Of a stretch of DNA of 64,000 nt, positions 8,838 through 17,166 are shown in pieces; positions within the stretch are counted from its first letter, which is position 1, and the number at the start of each line of letters is the position of its first letter. The DNA comes from Mycobacterium sp. E3251. Lineage in GTDB: Bacteria; Actinomycetota; Actinomycetes; Mycobacteriales; Mycobacteriaceae. The notes under the pieces were generated by a model. The model had not been told where the DNA came from and did no database searches. It worked only from the letters and a program-made list of their open reading frames with translations. The translations under genes were made by a program, and so were the position numbers. Where the stretch lies: contig NZ_LZJF01000201.1 in NCBI RefSeq assembly GCF_001666835.1, forward strand, positions 1 to 64,000. Reading direction: 5' to 3'.

Positions 8838-9896
8838 CTAGGCCGGCTGCGCCGCGCCCTCGCGGGCGGTCACTATCTCGGCGACCCGTTGCGCCGTGAC
8901 ACCAGGATCACCACCGGCCAGTGGCCATCCCCGGGCGCGCACCAGATACGCCGTCGCCGCGGCTTCGGACGAAACCCCGAGTCCGCCCTGGATGTGAACC
9001 GCCATGGTCGCCGCCTTGGCGGCCTCCTCGGCCATGAAAACGAAAGCAGAGGGGGCCAATTCGGGCCGCTCGTCGGGTTCATTGTCCAGAAACCAGGCGG
9101 CGCGTCGAGCCAGGTTCCGCCCACCCTGGACGGTGATAGCCATGTTCGCGAGGGGATGGGAGATCGCTTGCAGGGTGGAGATGGGCACGCCCAGCGTGTA
9201 GCGGGTCTTGGCGAACTCGGCCGCGATCGTCATGGTCTCCTCCACCAGCCCGACGAGCGCCGCAGCGACCAGCAACCGCCATTCGTCCAGCGCCAGCCGG
9301 TACGCCGCCACCGCTTCGCGTCCTTCGGCGACGACCGTACGGGTGTCGGCCGCGGTCGGGTCTACCCACGCCATCGGCAGCCGGCCGATGTTGTCGACCT
9401 TCTCGGGGCGGGTCGAGAAGGTCAGCCGCACGACTTCGTCGCCGTCGCGGACGATGATGTGGTCGGCGATCGACCCAGAGGGAATTAACCGCGGACCGCG
9501 TCCGGCGTCAAGGCGCGGGTCAAGCGCGGCCAGCTGTTCCCCCTCGGCCACTCCGGCGACCCCCTCACCCAGCGCGCCGAGGCGCCCCAGCAGGCGAGCG
9601 GTGCACACATGGTCGATCCATGGAACGGGTGCCAGGGACCGGCCAAGTTCTTCGGCCACCAACGTGAGATCGACCAAGGTGGCGCCGTCGCCGCCGCACG
9701 ACTCCGGCAGTGCCATCGTGGTCGCGCCCATCCCGCACAACCTTTCCCAGAGGCTTTTGTCGAAGCCGGATGGCTCTGCGGCCCGTACGGTTTCGATCGA
9801 GCAGTGGGTCTTGAAGAACTGCTTGTAGGCCTCTTGCAGGGCCACATGGTCGTCGGACAGGCTGTAGTCCAGTCGGCGGAGTTCGAAGCGGTCCAT
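8838..9896 (-). CDS. Acyl-CoA dehydrogenase, short divergent partner subunit
   Basis: At 352 residues this is shorter and less conserved than its neighbour. The N-terminal ALPESCGGDGATLVDL and the C-terminal VHIQGGLGVSSEAAATAYL segments place it in the acyl-CoA dehydrogenase family, but the central flavin-contact motif seen in the 7630 gene is not recognisable. Degenerate partners of this kind pair with a complete subunit in alpha2beta2 steroid-type acyl-CoA dehydrogenases. It starts 2 bp after the upstream amidohydrolase gene, so translation is likely coupled. Confidence 0.87.
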   Translation of the reverse strand: MDRFELRRLDYSLSDDHVALQEAYKQFFKTHCSIETVRAAEPSGFDKSLWERLCGMGATTMALPESCGGDGATLVDLTLVAEELGRSLAPVPWIDHVCTARLLGRLGALGEGVAGVAEGEQLAALDPRLDAGRGPRLIPSGSIADHIIVRDGDEVVRLTFSTRPEKVDNIGRLPMAWVDPTAADTRTVVAEGREAVAAYRLALDEWRLLVAAALVGLVEETMTIAAEFAKTRYTLGVPISTLQAISHPLANMAITVQGGRNLARRAAWFLDNEPDERPELAPSAFVFMAEEAAKAATMAVHIQGGLGVSSEAAATAYLVRARGWPLAGGDPGVTAQRVAEIVTAREGAAQPA

Positions 9897-9898
9897 CG

Positions 9899-10729
9899 TT
9901 ACTCGTCCTTCCCGAAGAAGAAGTCTCGCGCGTTGTTGTATAGGTAGTTGTCCAGCACCTCGGCGGGCAGGTCAAGGGCACGGGCCTCGGGTATGACCCG
10001 GCGCATAGGCAACACCGGCCAGTCCGAGGCGTAGATCACTTTGTTGGGCCCACGGGTGCGCATGTAGTGCAGCAGGCTCTCTGGCAGCCGCTTGGGCGAC
10101 CACGCCGACGTCATGAGGCGCAGGTTGGCGTACTTCAACAGCAACCGGATGGCCACGTCCCACCACGGGTCGGCGCCGTGAATCATGCACAGCCGCAGTT
10201 CGGGGAATCGCACGCACACGCGGTCCAGGTGCATCGGGTGCTGAACCTCCCCGGGTATCGGCGGTCCCGGGATACCGGTGTTGATGCAGAGCGGAAGGTC
10301 CAGTTCCGCGCACTTGGCGTAGAGCGGGTAATAGACGGCGTCGCTGGGCGGGTACTGGCCGTCGCCCCAAAAGCTCGGCCCGACTACGGCATACGCCACC
10401 GGCAACTCGCCCGAGATGGCGGTCAGTTCGCGCAGCGACCGCACCGGCCGCAGCAAGTTGGCCCCGCCCATGGCCAGCGCGAACCGGTCCGGCCTGGCTT
10501 CGACGAATTTGCGCGCAGTCGTGGACGGGTTGGCAAGCGAGTCCATCAGGATCGCCTTCTGCACGCCCTGTTCGTCCATCTCGGAAAGTAATTCGGAGAG
10601 GTCGACCGGGGCGAACATCGACTCGGGGCCCTTGAAGTAATCGTCCCTGACCTTGAGCATCCACGTCGGCTGAGATTCGGCTTCCCCGAAGTGGACGTTC
10701 ACCAGGCAGTCAATCGCTTTGCTGTTCAT
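9899..10729 (-). CDS. Amidohydrolase-2 family metal-dependent hydrolase or decarboxylase
   Basis: A 276-residue TIM-barrel protein of the amidohydrolase-related group. MIHGADPWWD holds a metal-site His and YASDWPVLPMRR near the end holds the conserved Asp. The family contains hydrolases and non-oxidative decarboxylases of ring acids. The ATG at 10729 is preceded by GAAGGAAG on the coding strand, which favours it over longer frames; the gene then overlaps the upstream acyl-CoA synthetase by 20 bp. It shares the operon with a second, only distantly similar amidohydrolase at 12389. Confidence 0.83.
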   Translation of the reverse strand: MNSKAIDCLVNVHFGEAESQPTWMLKVRDDYFKGPESMFAPVDLSELLSEMDEQGVQKAILMDSLANPSTTARKFVEARPDRFALAMGGANLLRPVRSLRELTAISGELPVAYAVVGPSFWGDGQYPPSDAVYYPLYAKCAELDLPLCINTGIPGPPIPGEVQHPMHLDRVCVRFPELRLCMIHGADPWWDVAIRLLLKYANLRLMTSAWSPKRLPESLLHYMRTRGPNKVIYASDWPVLPMRRVIPEARALDLPAEVLDNYLYNNARDFFFGKDE

Positions 10730-12377
10730 GACTTCCTTCGGGCTCGGACGGGACCAGCGCGATCGCCGGAACGTGTTGAGTGGCTTGCTCTCTGGCCCAG
10801 CGGTAATTGGGCTTGCCATTCCCGAGGCGTTCGATCTGCTCGACGAAGATGTAGGCCTTGGGCGCCTTGAAATGCGCCAGCTGCGTCGTGCATGCGCCGT
10901 AGAGCGCGTCCTGAGTGAGGCAGGCGTCGGCGTGCGTTGCGACGAGCGCGACGACCTCTTCTCCCCACCGCTCGCTCGGGCGCCCTACGACCAGGGCATC
11001 GACGACGCCCGGCTGTGCTCGCAGCACTTCCTCGACTTCTTCGACGAAGACCTTTTCGCCGCCGGTGTTCACGACCAGCGAATCGCGGCCGAGTAGGCGA
11101 ATGGTGCCATCGGGTTCGAGAGATGCCCGGTCGCCGGGGATCACCACCCGCTGTCCCTCGATCTCCGGAAAGGTCCGCTGCGTGGCCTCGACATCGCCGA
11201 AATACCCGAGCGGAATCCGGCCCGTTCGGGCGGCCCAGCCGACCTCCTGCTCACCGGGCCGTAGGAACCGACTCCGGTCGGCCGACACCACGGTCGCCCC
11301 CTCCCTGGGCTGGAAGGTCTCGCTGGCGTTCCCTTCACGGCTGTGTCCGAATGCCATGTTGCCGCTCTCGGAGGATCCGTAGCCCTCGATGATGGTGATG
11401 TGCGGCAGGCATTCCATCAGTGCGCGTTTGTGTTTCGCGTTGGTCGCGGCCCCTCCGGTGCCGATCGCGTTCAGCGAGGACAGGTCGTAAGAGCGCGCGC
11501 GCAGCTCGGCGATCAGCGGCCCGGCGTAGGCGTCGCCCACCATGGTCATCATGCCCACCTTCTCGCGTTCGGCGGTTTCCCACACCGACCGTACGTCCAG
11601 CTTGTTGCGGTCGTCGTAGAGCACCACCGGCAGGCCGGCGCAGAGCGCGGCGAAGGCGGTCCACATTCCGGCGGCGTGCATGAGCGGAGAGACGGCGAAC
11701 CAGGGTTGCCCGCCCCCGGCGACTTTGTCGTGAATCTCGGTGACGCTGGCATGGTCGGCGCCCACCATCGACGACACGTACATGTCGCTCTGTCGCCACA
11801 ACACACCCTTGGGGCGTCCCGTCGTTCCGCCGGTACACATCATGATGAGGTCATCCGGTGAGCCCGCGTCCTCGCGATCGGGGCCGGCGGCCGCCAGCAC
11901 ATCGTCGAACGAGATCGCCTTCGGCAGTTGGGGAACGGTACTGCCGTCGTCGACGGATATCAGCAACTCCGTGCCGGTCGGGGGCAGGACGTCGGCGAAC
12001 CGGGCGCCGAGCGAGCGGTGGTAGATGATGCCTCGAGGGCGCACATAGTCGAGCAGGTCGCGGATTTCCCGCGGCGAGTAGTGGTGATTGACGTTGACCG
12101 GGACGGTGCGCGCCTTGAGGCATCCGATCACCATGTCGGGGTAGAGGTCGTTGTACATGATGAGCGCGATCCGATCCTGGCCGCACTCCCAGCGCTGCAA
12201 CTCATCGCGCGGGGCGTAGACACCGAATCCCTTGCCCTCGAGGTAGTTCGCCAACCGGTTGGTGCGGCGCGCGGATTCGGCAAAGGTGCTTTTGCGGTCT
12301 CCGCACACCGTCATCAGGCGGTCGGGCACCACGTCGGCAATGGCGTCGAGAACGGCGCCCACGGTCCATTCACTCAT
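10710..12377 (-). CDS. Acyl-CoA synthetase / AMP-forming ligase (FadD type)
   Basis: A 555-residue adenylate-forming enzyme. The P-loop is MCTGGTTGRPKGVLW, the adenine motif GYGSSESG, the hinge region LGRDSLVVNTGGEKV, and the C-terminal catalytic Lys lies in GNGKPNYRW. It activates a carboxylic acid as acyl-AMP and then acyl-CoA. It is the third gene of the minus-strand operon, 11 bp after an amidohydrolase, and would prime the acid that the downstream dehydrogenase pair oxidises. Chain length or ring specificity cannot be read from the sequence. Confidence 0.92.
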   Translation of the reverse strand: MSEWTVGAVLDAIADVVPDRLMTVCGDRKSTFAESARRTNRLANYLEGKGFGVYAPRDELQRWECGQDRIALIMYNDLYPDMVIGCLKARTVPVNVNHHYSPREIRDLLDYVRPRGIIYHRSLGARFADVLPPTGTELLISVDDGSTVPQLPKAISFDDVLAAAGPDREDAGSPDDLIMMCTGGTTGRPKGVLWRQSDMYVSSMVGADHASVTEIHDKVAGGGQPWFAVSPLMHAAGMWTAFAALCAGLPVVLYDDRNKLDVRSVWETAEREKVGMMTMVGDAYAGPLIAELRARSYDLSSLNAIGTGGAATNAKHKRALMECLPHITIIEGYGSSESGNMAFGHSREGNASETFQPREGATVVSADRSRFLRPGEQEVGWAARTGRIPLGYFGDVEATQRTFPEIEGQRVVIPGDRASLEPDGTIRLLGRDSLVVNTGGEKVFVEEVEEVLRAQPGVVDALVVGRPSERWGEEVVALVATHADACLTQDALYGACTTQLAHFKAPKAYIFVEQIERLGNGKPNYRWAREQATQHVPAIALVPSEPEGSHEQQSD

Positions 12378-12388
12378 CGTGCGGGCGG

Positions 12389-13591
12389 CTAGACGGCCGA
12401 CGCGACGGGGACGCCGAGCAAGTCGAGGGCGTTGTCGCGCATCACTTTACGGACATCGTCTTCGCTGAAGCCGTTGAGCTCCTCGGCGAACGACACCGGC
12501 GTCTCGAGACCCTCGCCGTGCGGCCAGTCGGAACCGAACAAGATCTTGTCGATGCCGATGACATCGGCAAGCTCCACCAGGTCGTCCTCGTAGTAGGGGG
12601 CGATCCACACGTTGTTGCGCAACTGCTCCACCGGATCCTCGGGAAACTCGCGGGGCTGGGTGTTGGCCGCCTTCTTCAGCCGCTTGATCAGCCGATGGAC
12701 GAAGTATGAGCCGTTCTCGATGCTGACCGCTTTCAATTTGGGATGACGGGTGAACACGCCGTGCACGATCATCGATGCCATCGTGTCGTGGATGGCGCGG
12801 TCGTCGAGGAGCACGTTATCCAGCGGGTCCTTCGCGCCAAACCCCTCGAACGTCGCCTTACCGCCCCACGCCGCCGCGATGTGCAGATAGCCGCTGTCGC
12901 TGAGGTGGAATCCGACCGGGACTCCGGCCTCGGCCAGCCGGGCCCAGACTGGGTCATGGCTGGGATGACCCAACGAGCGCGGTTTGACCAAACCGGGCAC
13001 CGGCGCCGGGCGCACCAGCACCAGCTTGGCGCCGCGTCCCAGCACGAACTCCACCTCTTCGAGCGCCTTTGCCGGGTCGGCCAGCGAGACGATCGGTGCG
13101 GCAATGATGCGGTGGTCGGGCCGGTCGAAGCCCCAGTCCTCGTCGAGCCATAGGTTGAACGCGTGCACCGACGCCATCGTCGCCTCGATGTCGTGTTTGA
13201 GCGCCTCCTCGACCCCGCATGCGAAAGTCGGCAGCATGAACACCGTTTCGACGTCCTGTGTGTCCATCACCGCCACCCGCGCGTCGCGGTTCTGGTACTC
13301 CGGGTGGTCGGCGAGGCGCTCGACCTTCATCAGTGACGCCGGATCGACGCCTTCGGGAATCTCCCCGCGGAACAAGAGATCCAGGCAGCCGGGCACGATG
13401 ATCGGGTCGAAGGTGGGATTGGGAACGAAATGGTTGACCCGACCCCCGATCACGGCCAAGGTGCGCTTGCCCTGACTGACCATCTGGACGCCGCGGCTCT
13501 TGAACGCCCTGTCGAGGTGCCGGGTGAAGGCGTCCAGGGGCTCGTAGTAGTGGTTGTCGACGTCAATCGCCTTGTAACCCAAATTGGCCAT
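12389..13591 (-). CDS. Amidohydrolase-2 family protein
   Basis: A 400-residue protein. The N-terminal IDVDNHYYEP resembles the D-x-H/E-P start of this family. GFHLSDSGYLH supplies a metal-ligand His, HPKLKAVSIENG follows the family pattern, and FGSDWPHGEG holds the conserved Asp. Members related to salicylate, resorcylate and ACMS decarboxylases and to ring-cleavage hydrolases look like this, and mycobacterial catabolic operons often carry them. It lies 30 bp after the crotonase gene, without room for a separate promoter. Confidence 0.86.
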   Translation of the reverse strand: MANLGYKAIDVDNHYYEPLDAFTRHLDRAFKSRGVQMVSQGKRTLAVIGGRVNHFVPNPTFDPIIVPGCLDLLFRGEIPEGVDPASLMKVERLADHPEYQNRDARVAVMDTQDVETVFMLPTFACGVEEALKHDIEATMASVHAFNLWLDEDWGFDRPDHRIIAAPIVSLADPAKALEEVEFVLGRGAKLVLVRPAPVPGLVKPRSLGHPSHDPVWARLAEAGVPVGFHLSDSGYLHIAAAWGGKATFEGFGAKDPLDNVLLDDRAIHDTMASMIVHGVFTRHPKLKAVSIENGSYFVHRLIKRLKKAANTQPREFPEDPVEQLRNNVWIAPYYEDDLVELADVIGIDKILFGSDWPHGEGLETPVSFAEELNGFSEDDVRKVMRDNALDLLGVPVASAV

Positions 13592-13621
13592 GATCTTCCT
13601 TTCCGGCGGTACCGGCGAGCG

Positions 13622-14464
13622 CTAAGCGTCGGTCGAGTCGAGCGAGGGGAACTGCGGGGGCCGCTTCTCGAGGAAGCTGGTGATGCCTTCGATGACGTCC
13701 GGCCGCGGCATCGCTTCGCGCAACAGGATTTCGGCGCGTGAGGTGGCGTCCACGACATCGCGCGTGGCGTCACCGTAGACCTGCCTCTTGATCACTTCCA
13801 TGGACGCCGGCGAACAATTGCGGGCAATGTCCTCGGCGTATTCCAACGCGCGCTTCATCAGATCTTCGGGCGCGACCACCTCCTTGACGAGGCCGAGCTC
13901 GGCGGCCTCTTCGGCGAGGAAGGTGCGCCCGCTCAAAAGCAGATCCAGGGCGACGCCCCACGTGGTGAGGCGCGGCAGGATCCAGGAGATGCCGAACTCC
14001 GCGATGAGCCCGCGCCGCGCGAAGACCGCGGCGAACTTGGCGCCGGCGGCCGCGAACCGGACGTCACACATGAGCGCGTGGGTCAGGCCGATGCCGACGC
14101 AGGCGCCGTTGATGGCCGCAATGACGGGCTTGCGCAGCGTGGTCACGAAATGCGGTGGGTGTTCGCCGACCAAGTCGGCGAGGCTGGTTTGACTCGCCCT
14201 CTCCATCGTGTCGCCATAGGTGGGCGCGGAACTCGGCGTGCCCAGATACGCGCCGGCGCAGAAACCCCTGCCCCGCCCGGTCAGCACGATCACCCGGATG
14301 GCCGGGTCCTGTTCGGCGCGGTCGATCGCGGAGTAGAAGCCGGCGGCGATGTCTGGACCCCAGGCGTTGAGACGGTCCGGTCGGTTGAAGGTCAGAATCG
14401 CGACGCCGCTGCCGGTGGCCTCGTAGAGCACTGCGTCCTCGGAAGCGCCGTCGCTGCCGGACAT
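13622..14464 (-). CDS. Enoyl-CoA hydratase/isomerase (crotonase family)
   Basis: A 280-residue crotonase-fold protein. The oxyanion-hole segments are GFCAGAYLG and INGACVGIGLTHAL, and RGLIAEFGISW keeps a Glu at a position used for catalysis by hydratases. It is the first gene of the operon that runs down to 7630. The ATG at 14464 is preferred because a longer frame reaching 14521 would run into operator site B; GAGGAGG and GGGGGAG stretches lie just upstream on the coding strand. The most likely role is hydration or rearrangement of an enoyl-CoA made by the dehydrogenases of the same operon. Confidence 0.9.
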   Translation of the reverse strand: MSGSDGASEDAVLYEATGSGVAILTFNRPDRLNAWGPDIAAGFYSAIDRAEQDPAIRVIVLTGRGRGFCAGAYLGTPSSAPTYGDTMERASQTSLADLVGEHPPHFVTTLRKPVIAAINGACVGIGLTHALMCDVRFAAAGAKFAAVFARRGLIAEFGISWILPRLTTWGVALDLLLSGRTFLAEEAAELGLVKEVVAPEDLMKRALEYAEDIARNCSPASMEVIKRQVYGDATRDVVDATSRAEILLREAMPRPDVIEGITSFLEKRPPQFPSLDSTDA

Positions 14465-14520
14465 CTCCCCCGGTACCTCCTCGTCGTTCGCATACCGGAT
14501 TGCGCGATATTTTGTACGCA

Positions 14521-14539
14521 TACTGTATACCTATCGGTA
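14521..14539 (-). promoter_or_regulatory. 19-bp operator, site B, before the crotonase-to-dehydrogenase operon
   Basis: The plus strand reads TACTGTATACCTATCGGTA, matching sites A, C and D in TACTGTA at one end and GTA at the other. It lies 57 bp upstream of the crotonase start at 14464 and about 210 bp before the divergent small basic gene at 14750. It is an imperfect inverted repeat. Likely bound by the TetR protein encoded at 17167. Confidence 0.7.
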
Positions 14540-14749
14540 CCGTTTTCCACAACCGCCGCCATGCCCCTGCGGACCCCGGCCGAACAGCGGATATCTGTCT
14601 ACTGAAGCGCGCTCCTTAGCCGCGGAATATGGGCCGCCGATCGGCCCGTATCGCCCAGTGTGGCGAGCACCACGCCCACACCAGGTTTTCTTCGACCACC
14701 GATTTGGGAAAGCGAAGAAAGATACCCGATACCAGGGAGGGGAAACGCA

Positions 14750-14989
14750 ATGGTTGACATCAAGAGTGGCCCGGTCGAGGCGGTCCAGGGCATCGTCGAG
14801 GCGGTCTTCGGCAAGGCCAAGGAGATCATCGGCACGATCATCGGCCGCAACGATCTAGTGAACGAGGGCCAGGCCCAGCAGGACAAGGCCGACGCCCAGC
14901 GCAACGCGGCCAAGAAGGAAGCCGCGGCCGAGAAGGCCCGGGCCAAGGCCAAGACGGCGGAGGCGCGCCAAAAGGCCGAACAGCAGTAA
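14750..14989 (+). CDS. Small Lys/Ala-rich CsbD-like protein (microaggregate-binding protein family)
   Basis: A 79-residue protein with a hydrophobic N-terminal half (VEAVQGIVEAVFGKAKEIIG) followed by a highly charged, coiled-coil-like Lys/Ala/Glu tail. This layout is known from mycobacterial proteins annotated as microaggregate-binding protein 1 or CsbD-like. The ATG at 14750 has a strong GGGAGGGGA ribosome-binding site. It may relate to stress or surface aggregation; function is not established. A hairpin terminator follows at 15003. It is divergent from the crotonase operon, but site B is too far away to say it controls this gene. Confidence 0.75.
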   Translation: MVDIKSGPVEAVQGIVEAVFGKAKEIIGTIIGRNDLVNEGQAQQDKADAQRNAAKKEAAAEKARAKAKTAEARQKAEQQ

Positions 14990-15002
14990 GGTACGAGGGG
15001 TG

Positions 15003-15040
15003 GCAAGGGCCCGGTCACCGGCTGGTGGCCGGGTCCTTGC
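15003..15040. terminator. Bidirectional hairpin terminator
   Basis: GCAAGGGCCCGG (15003-15014) pairs with CCGGGTCCTTGC (15029-15040) with one G-T pair, and the stem extends inward through CACC/GGTG. It lies between the small CsbD-like gene and the convergent DHDPS-family gene. Confidence 0.7.
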
Positions 15041-15079
15041 GCGTCAGTCGACTTCTGGCACAGGCCTTTTGCCGAGCCG

Positions 15080-16087
15080 CTACGCTCCGACGAGCCCGAG
15101 GCGGCGATACGCCTCCTCGATCTGTGACTTGGCCTCCGGCGGCAATTCCGCTTGCGGTGGCCGGGAATGCGGATACTCGCCTATCGGCAATCCGAGCAGC
15201 GAGGCGGCGTACTTGAACGCGCCAGCCCAATGAGTGAAGTAATCGGCCCGCCCCGGATAACAGGTCCACCAGGATCCGACGTCGAGGTCGAACTGGTCCA
15301 GTCCCGACTCACGACCGAAATCCATCGCCTCGATCAGCTTGTCGCTTTGCACCAAATCCCAATAATGGGAGAACAATCGCCGCTGCGGAGTCTCGAACAG
15401 GTAGCCCGCGGTGCCCAGCTGGGCCGGACAGACGATCCCGTCGCGCAGCCACCCCGCGCGATAGACCGTCTTGTCGCATTCCCAGAGCACCAGGCCGGGC
15501 GCCAGCTGGTGCAACATGCGGCTACTCGCCGGCCGGAAGGCGCCCTCCTTCGTGGCGCACACCGCGGGCACCTCGTCGTAGATCCGTGCGCTCTCGACTG
15601 CGGTTAGCACGTACCCGGACGACGGTGAGTTGAACATGCCCAGGGCGATGTCGGTGCGGGCAGCGATGTACTTGAAGAATCGCAACACCCCCTCGCCCCC
15701 GTGCGCCTCCATCATCGGCGTCTGGATGTAGGCGATGTCGGCACCGGCCTCTTGGGCGTGCAGCGTCAAGTCCAGACAGTCCTTCGCCGCCATCGCCGCC
15801 GTGCAGGCTTGCACCACGACATCGGGGTTGACGGCGCGAGCTTCCTCGATCGCCACCTCCAGCAAGCGTTTTCGCTCGTCGAGGGTCAGCGACCAGAATT
15901 CGGCGAGCCCACTGGTGCACCACAACATCGGGTGCCCAAGGTCGCCGACGCAATACCGGACCAGCGTCCGGTAGGCCTCCCAGTCGATGTCGTCACCATC
16001 CGGGCCGCAGAACGGGGTGTACACCGAGTCGCCGATTCCCCGCAAGGCCCCGCGCGCCCAGGCGCGCGCCTCACTTGCCGTCGCCAC
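15080..16087 (-). CDS. Dihydrodipicolinate synthase (DapA)/N-acetylneuraminate lyase superfamily protein
   Basis: A class I aldolase-type TIM barrel of about 335 residues. YTPFCGPDGDDIDWEAYR starts the barrel, MLWCTSGLAEFWSLTLDER sits where the family has its G-T-x-GE loop, and ATKEGAF supplies a Lys at the Schiff-base position. Relatives split or hydrate-and-split pyruvate adducts, including the hydratase-aldolases of aromatic degradation. The GTG at 16087 has GGAAGGAG upstream and fits better than the ATG at 16123. It follows an SDR gene by 44 bp. A carbon-carbon lyase step in the pathway is the likeliest role; true DapA is unlikely in this context. Confidence 0.8.
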   Translation of the reverse strand: MATASEARAWARGALRGIGDSVYTPFCGPDGDDIDWEAYRTLVRYCVGDLGHPMLWCTSGLAEFWSLTLDERKRLLEVAIEEARAVNPDVVVQACTAAMAAKDCLDLTLHAQEAGADIAYIQTPMMEAHGGEGVLRFFKYIAARTDIALGMFNSPSSGYVLTAVESARIYDEVPAVCATKEGAFRPASSRMLHQLAPGLVLWECDKTVYRAGWLRDGIVCPAQLGTAGYLFETPQRRLFSHYWDLVQSDKLIEAMDFGRESGLDQFDLDVGSWWTCYPGRADYFTHWAGAFKYAASLLGLPIGEYPHSRPPQAELPPEAKSQIEEAYRRLGLVGA

Positions 16088-16131
16088 CGTCGACTCCTTC
16101 CCATCAGCCGAACTTTCTTCCATCCCGGCGG

Positions 16132-16929
16132 TTAGGTGAAGTCCGAACCACCGTCGACGTTGATGTTCGCCCCGGTCATGTACGAGTTGCGCCGCGACGC
16201 GAGGAAGGCGACCACCGGCCCGATCTCCTCCGGTAGTCCCGCCCGGGGCATGTGCGCGGGATGGCCAAAGTGCTTGGCAATGGCGTCCATTAGCGCGTAG
16301 GGGTCGCCGCCGTCGACTCCTACCGACTGCGCCCAGCCGACCAGCGACTCGGACGCGATGGTGCCTGGCGACACCACGTTGACCAAGATCTCGTCCTTGG
16401 CCAACAGCAACGACAGATTCTTGGAGACGCTTGTCAGCATCGCCTTGGCCGCCGTGTAGGCGGGCAGCATGACGCTCTGCCGCTGGGTCGAGTGCGCCGA
16501 GAAGTTGACTATCCGCGCCCATTGCGCCTTACGCAGCAGCGGAAGTGCCGCGCGGACGCAGCGCACCATGCCCATCACGCCGTCTTCGACGGCTTGGCGC
16601 CACTGCTCGTCGGTCAAATCGTCGAAAGTGCCCGCCGCGCCCGGCCCGACCGTATTGACAAGAACATTGAGTTCGCCGCCCCATCGCCGCGCGAGGTCGG
16701 CGAATGTTTCGTCGACCTGCCCCGCGTCACCGATGTCCGCGACGAGACCGACGGCATCCGCGCTTCCGCGTGCGGTCAGATCCGCGACCGCGGAGTCGAG
16801 TGCATCACGGCTGCGGCCGACCACCGCCACCCGGGCACCCTCGTCGGCGAGGCATCGTGCCGCCGCCAAACCCATCCCGCGGCTGCCGCCGACCACCACC
16901 GTTGCGGCATGCGCCAGACCTAAATCCAT
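16132..16929 (-). CDS. Short-chain dehydrogenase/reductase (SDR)
   Basis: A 265-residue classical SDR. The dinucleotide motif is VVGGSRGMGLAAA, with catalytic Ser in NFSAHSTQ and the YxxxK pair in AYTAAKAML; the C terminus TGANINVDGG is typical of FabG-like enzymes. It likely oxidises a hydroxyl or reduces a ketone with NAD(P). It is the first gene of a two-gene operon with the DHDPS-family protein and is divergent from the TetR gene across operator site C, suggesting repression by that regulator. Confidence 0.91.
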   Translation of the reverse strand: MDLGLAHAATVVVGGSRGMGLAAARCLADEGARVAVVGRSRDALDSAVADLTARGSADAVGLVADIGDAGQVDETFADLARRWGGELNVLVNTVGPGAAGTFDDLTDEQWRQAVEDGVMGMVRCVRAALPLLRKAQWARIVNFSAHSTQRQSVMLPAYTAAKAMLTSVSKNLSLLLAKDEILVNVVSPGTIASESLVGWAQSVGVDGGDPYALMDAIAKHFGHPAHMPRAGLPEEIGPVVAFLASRRNSYMTGANINVDGGSDFT

Positions 16930-17015
16930 GGCAATTCCCGTGGCTCATCGGGGGACTCGATCAATGGCCTGTGCCCGGTCATCTTCGCCCGTCCAGCCTT
17001 CGTTACCAAAAAGCC

Positions 17016-17034
17016 TACGATAGGTATTACAGTA
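17016..17034 (-). promoter_or_regulatory. 19-bp operator, site C, between SDR and TetR genes
   Basis: On the minus strand the site reads TACTGTAATACCTATCGTA. It shares TACTGTA and the terminal GTA with sites A, B and D. It lies 87 bp upstream of the SDR start and about 130 bp upstream of the TetR start, the usual arrangement for a TetR repressor that controls itself and a divergent operon. Confidence 0.75.
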
Positions 17035-17166
17035 GCAGATGAAAAATTGCAGAGAAGCCGAGTTGACGGTCCTCGTCGAGCGGCAGAAACGCCAGCGTAT
17101 GCGCAGGTGAGCTCGCACAGCTCTCCGACCGTATGCACAGGATACATCGTGATGGAGGTGCCCGTA

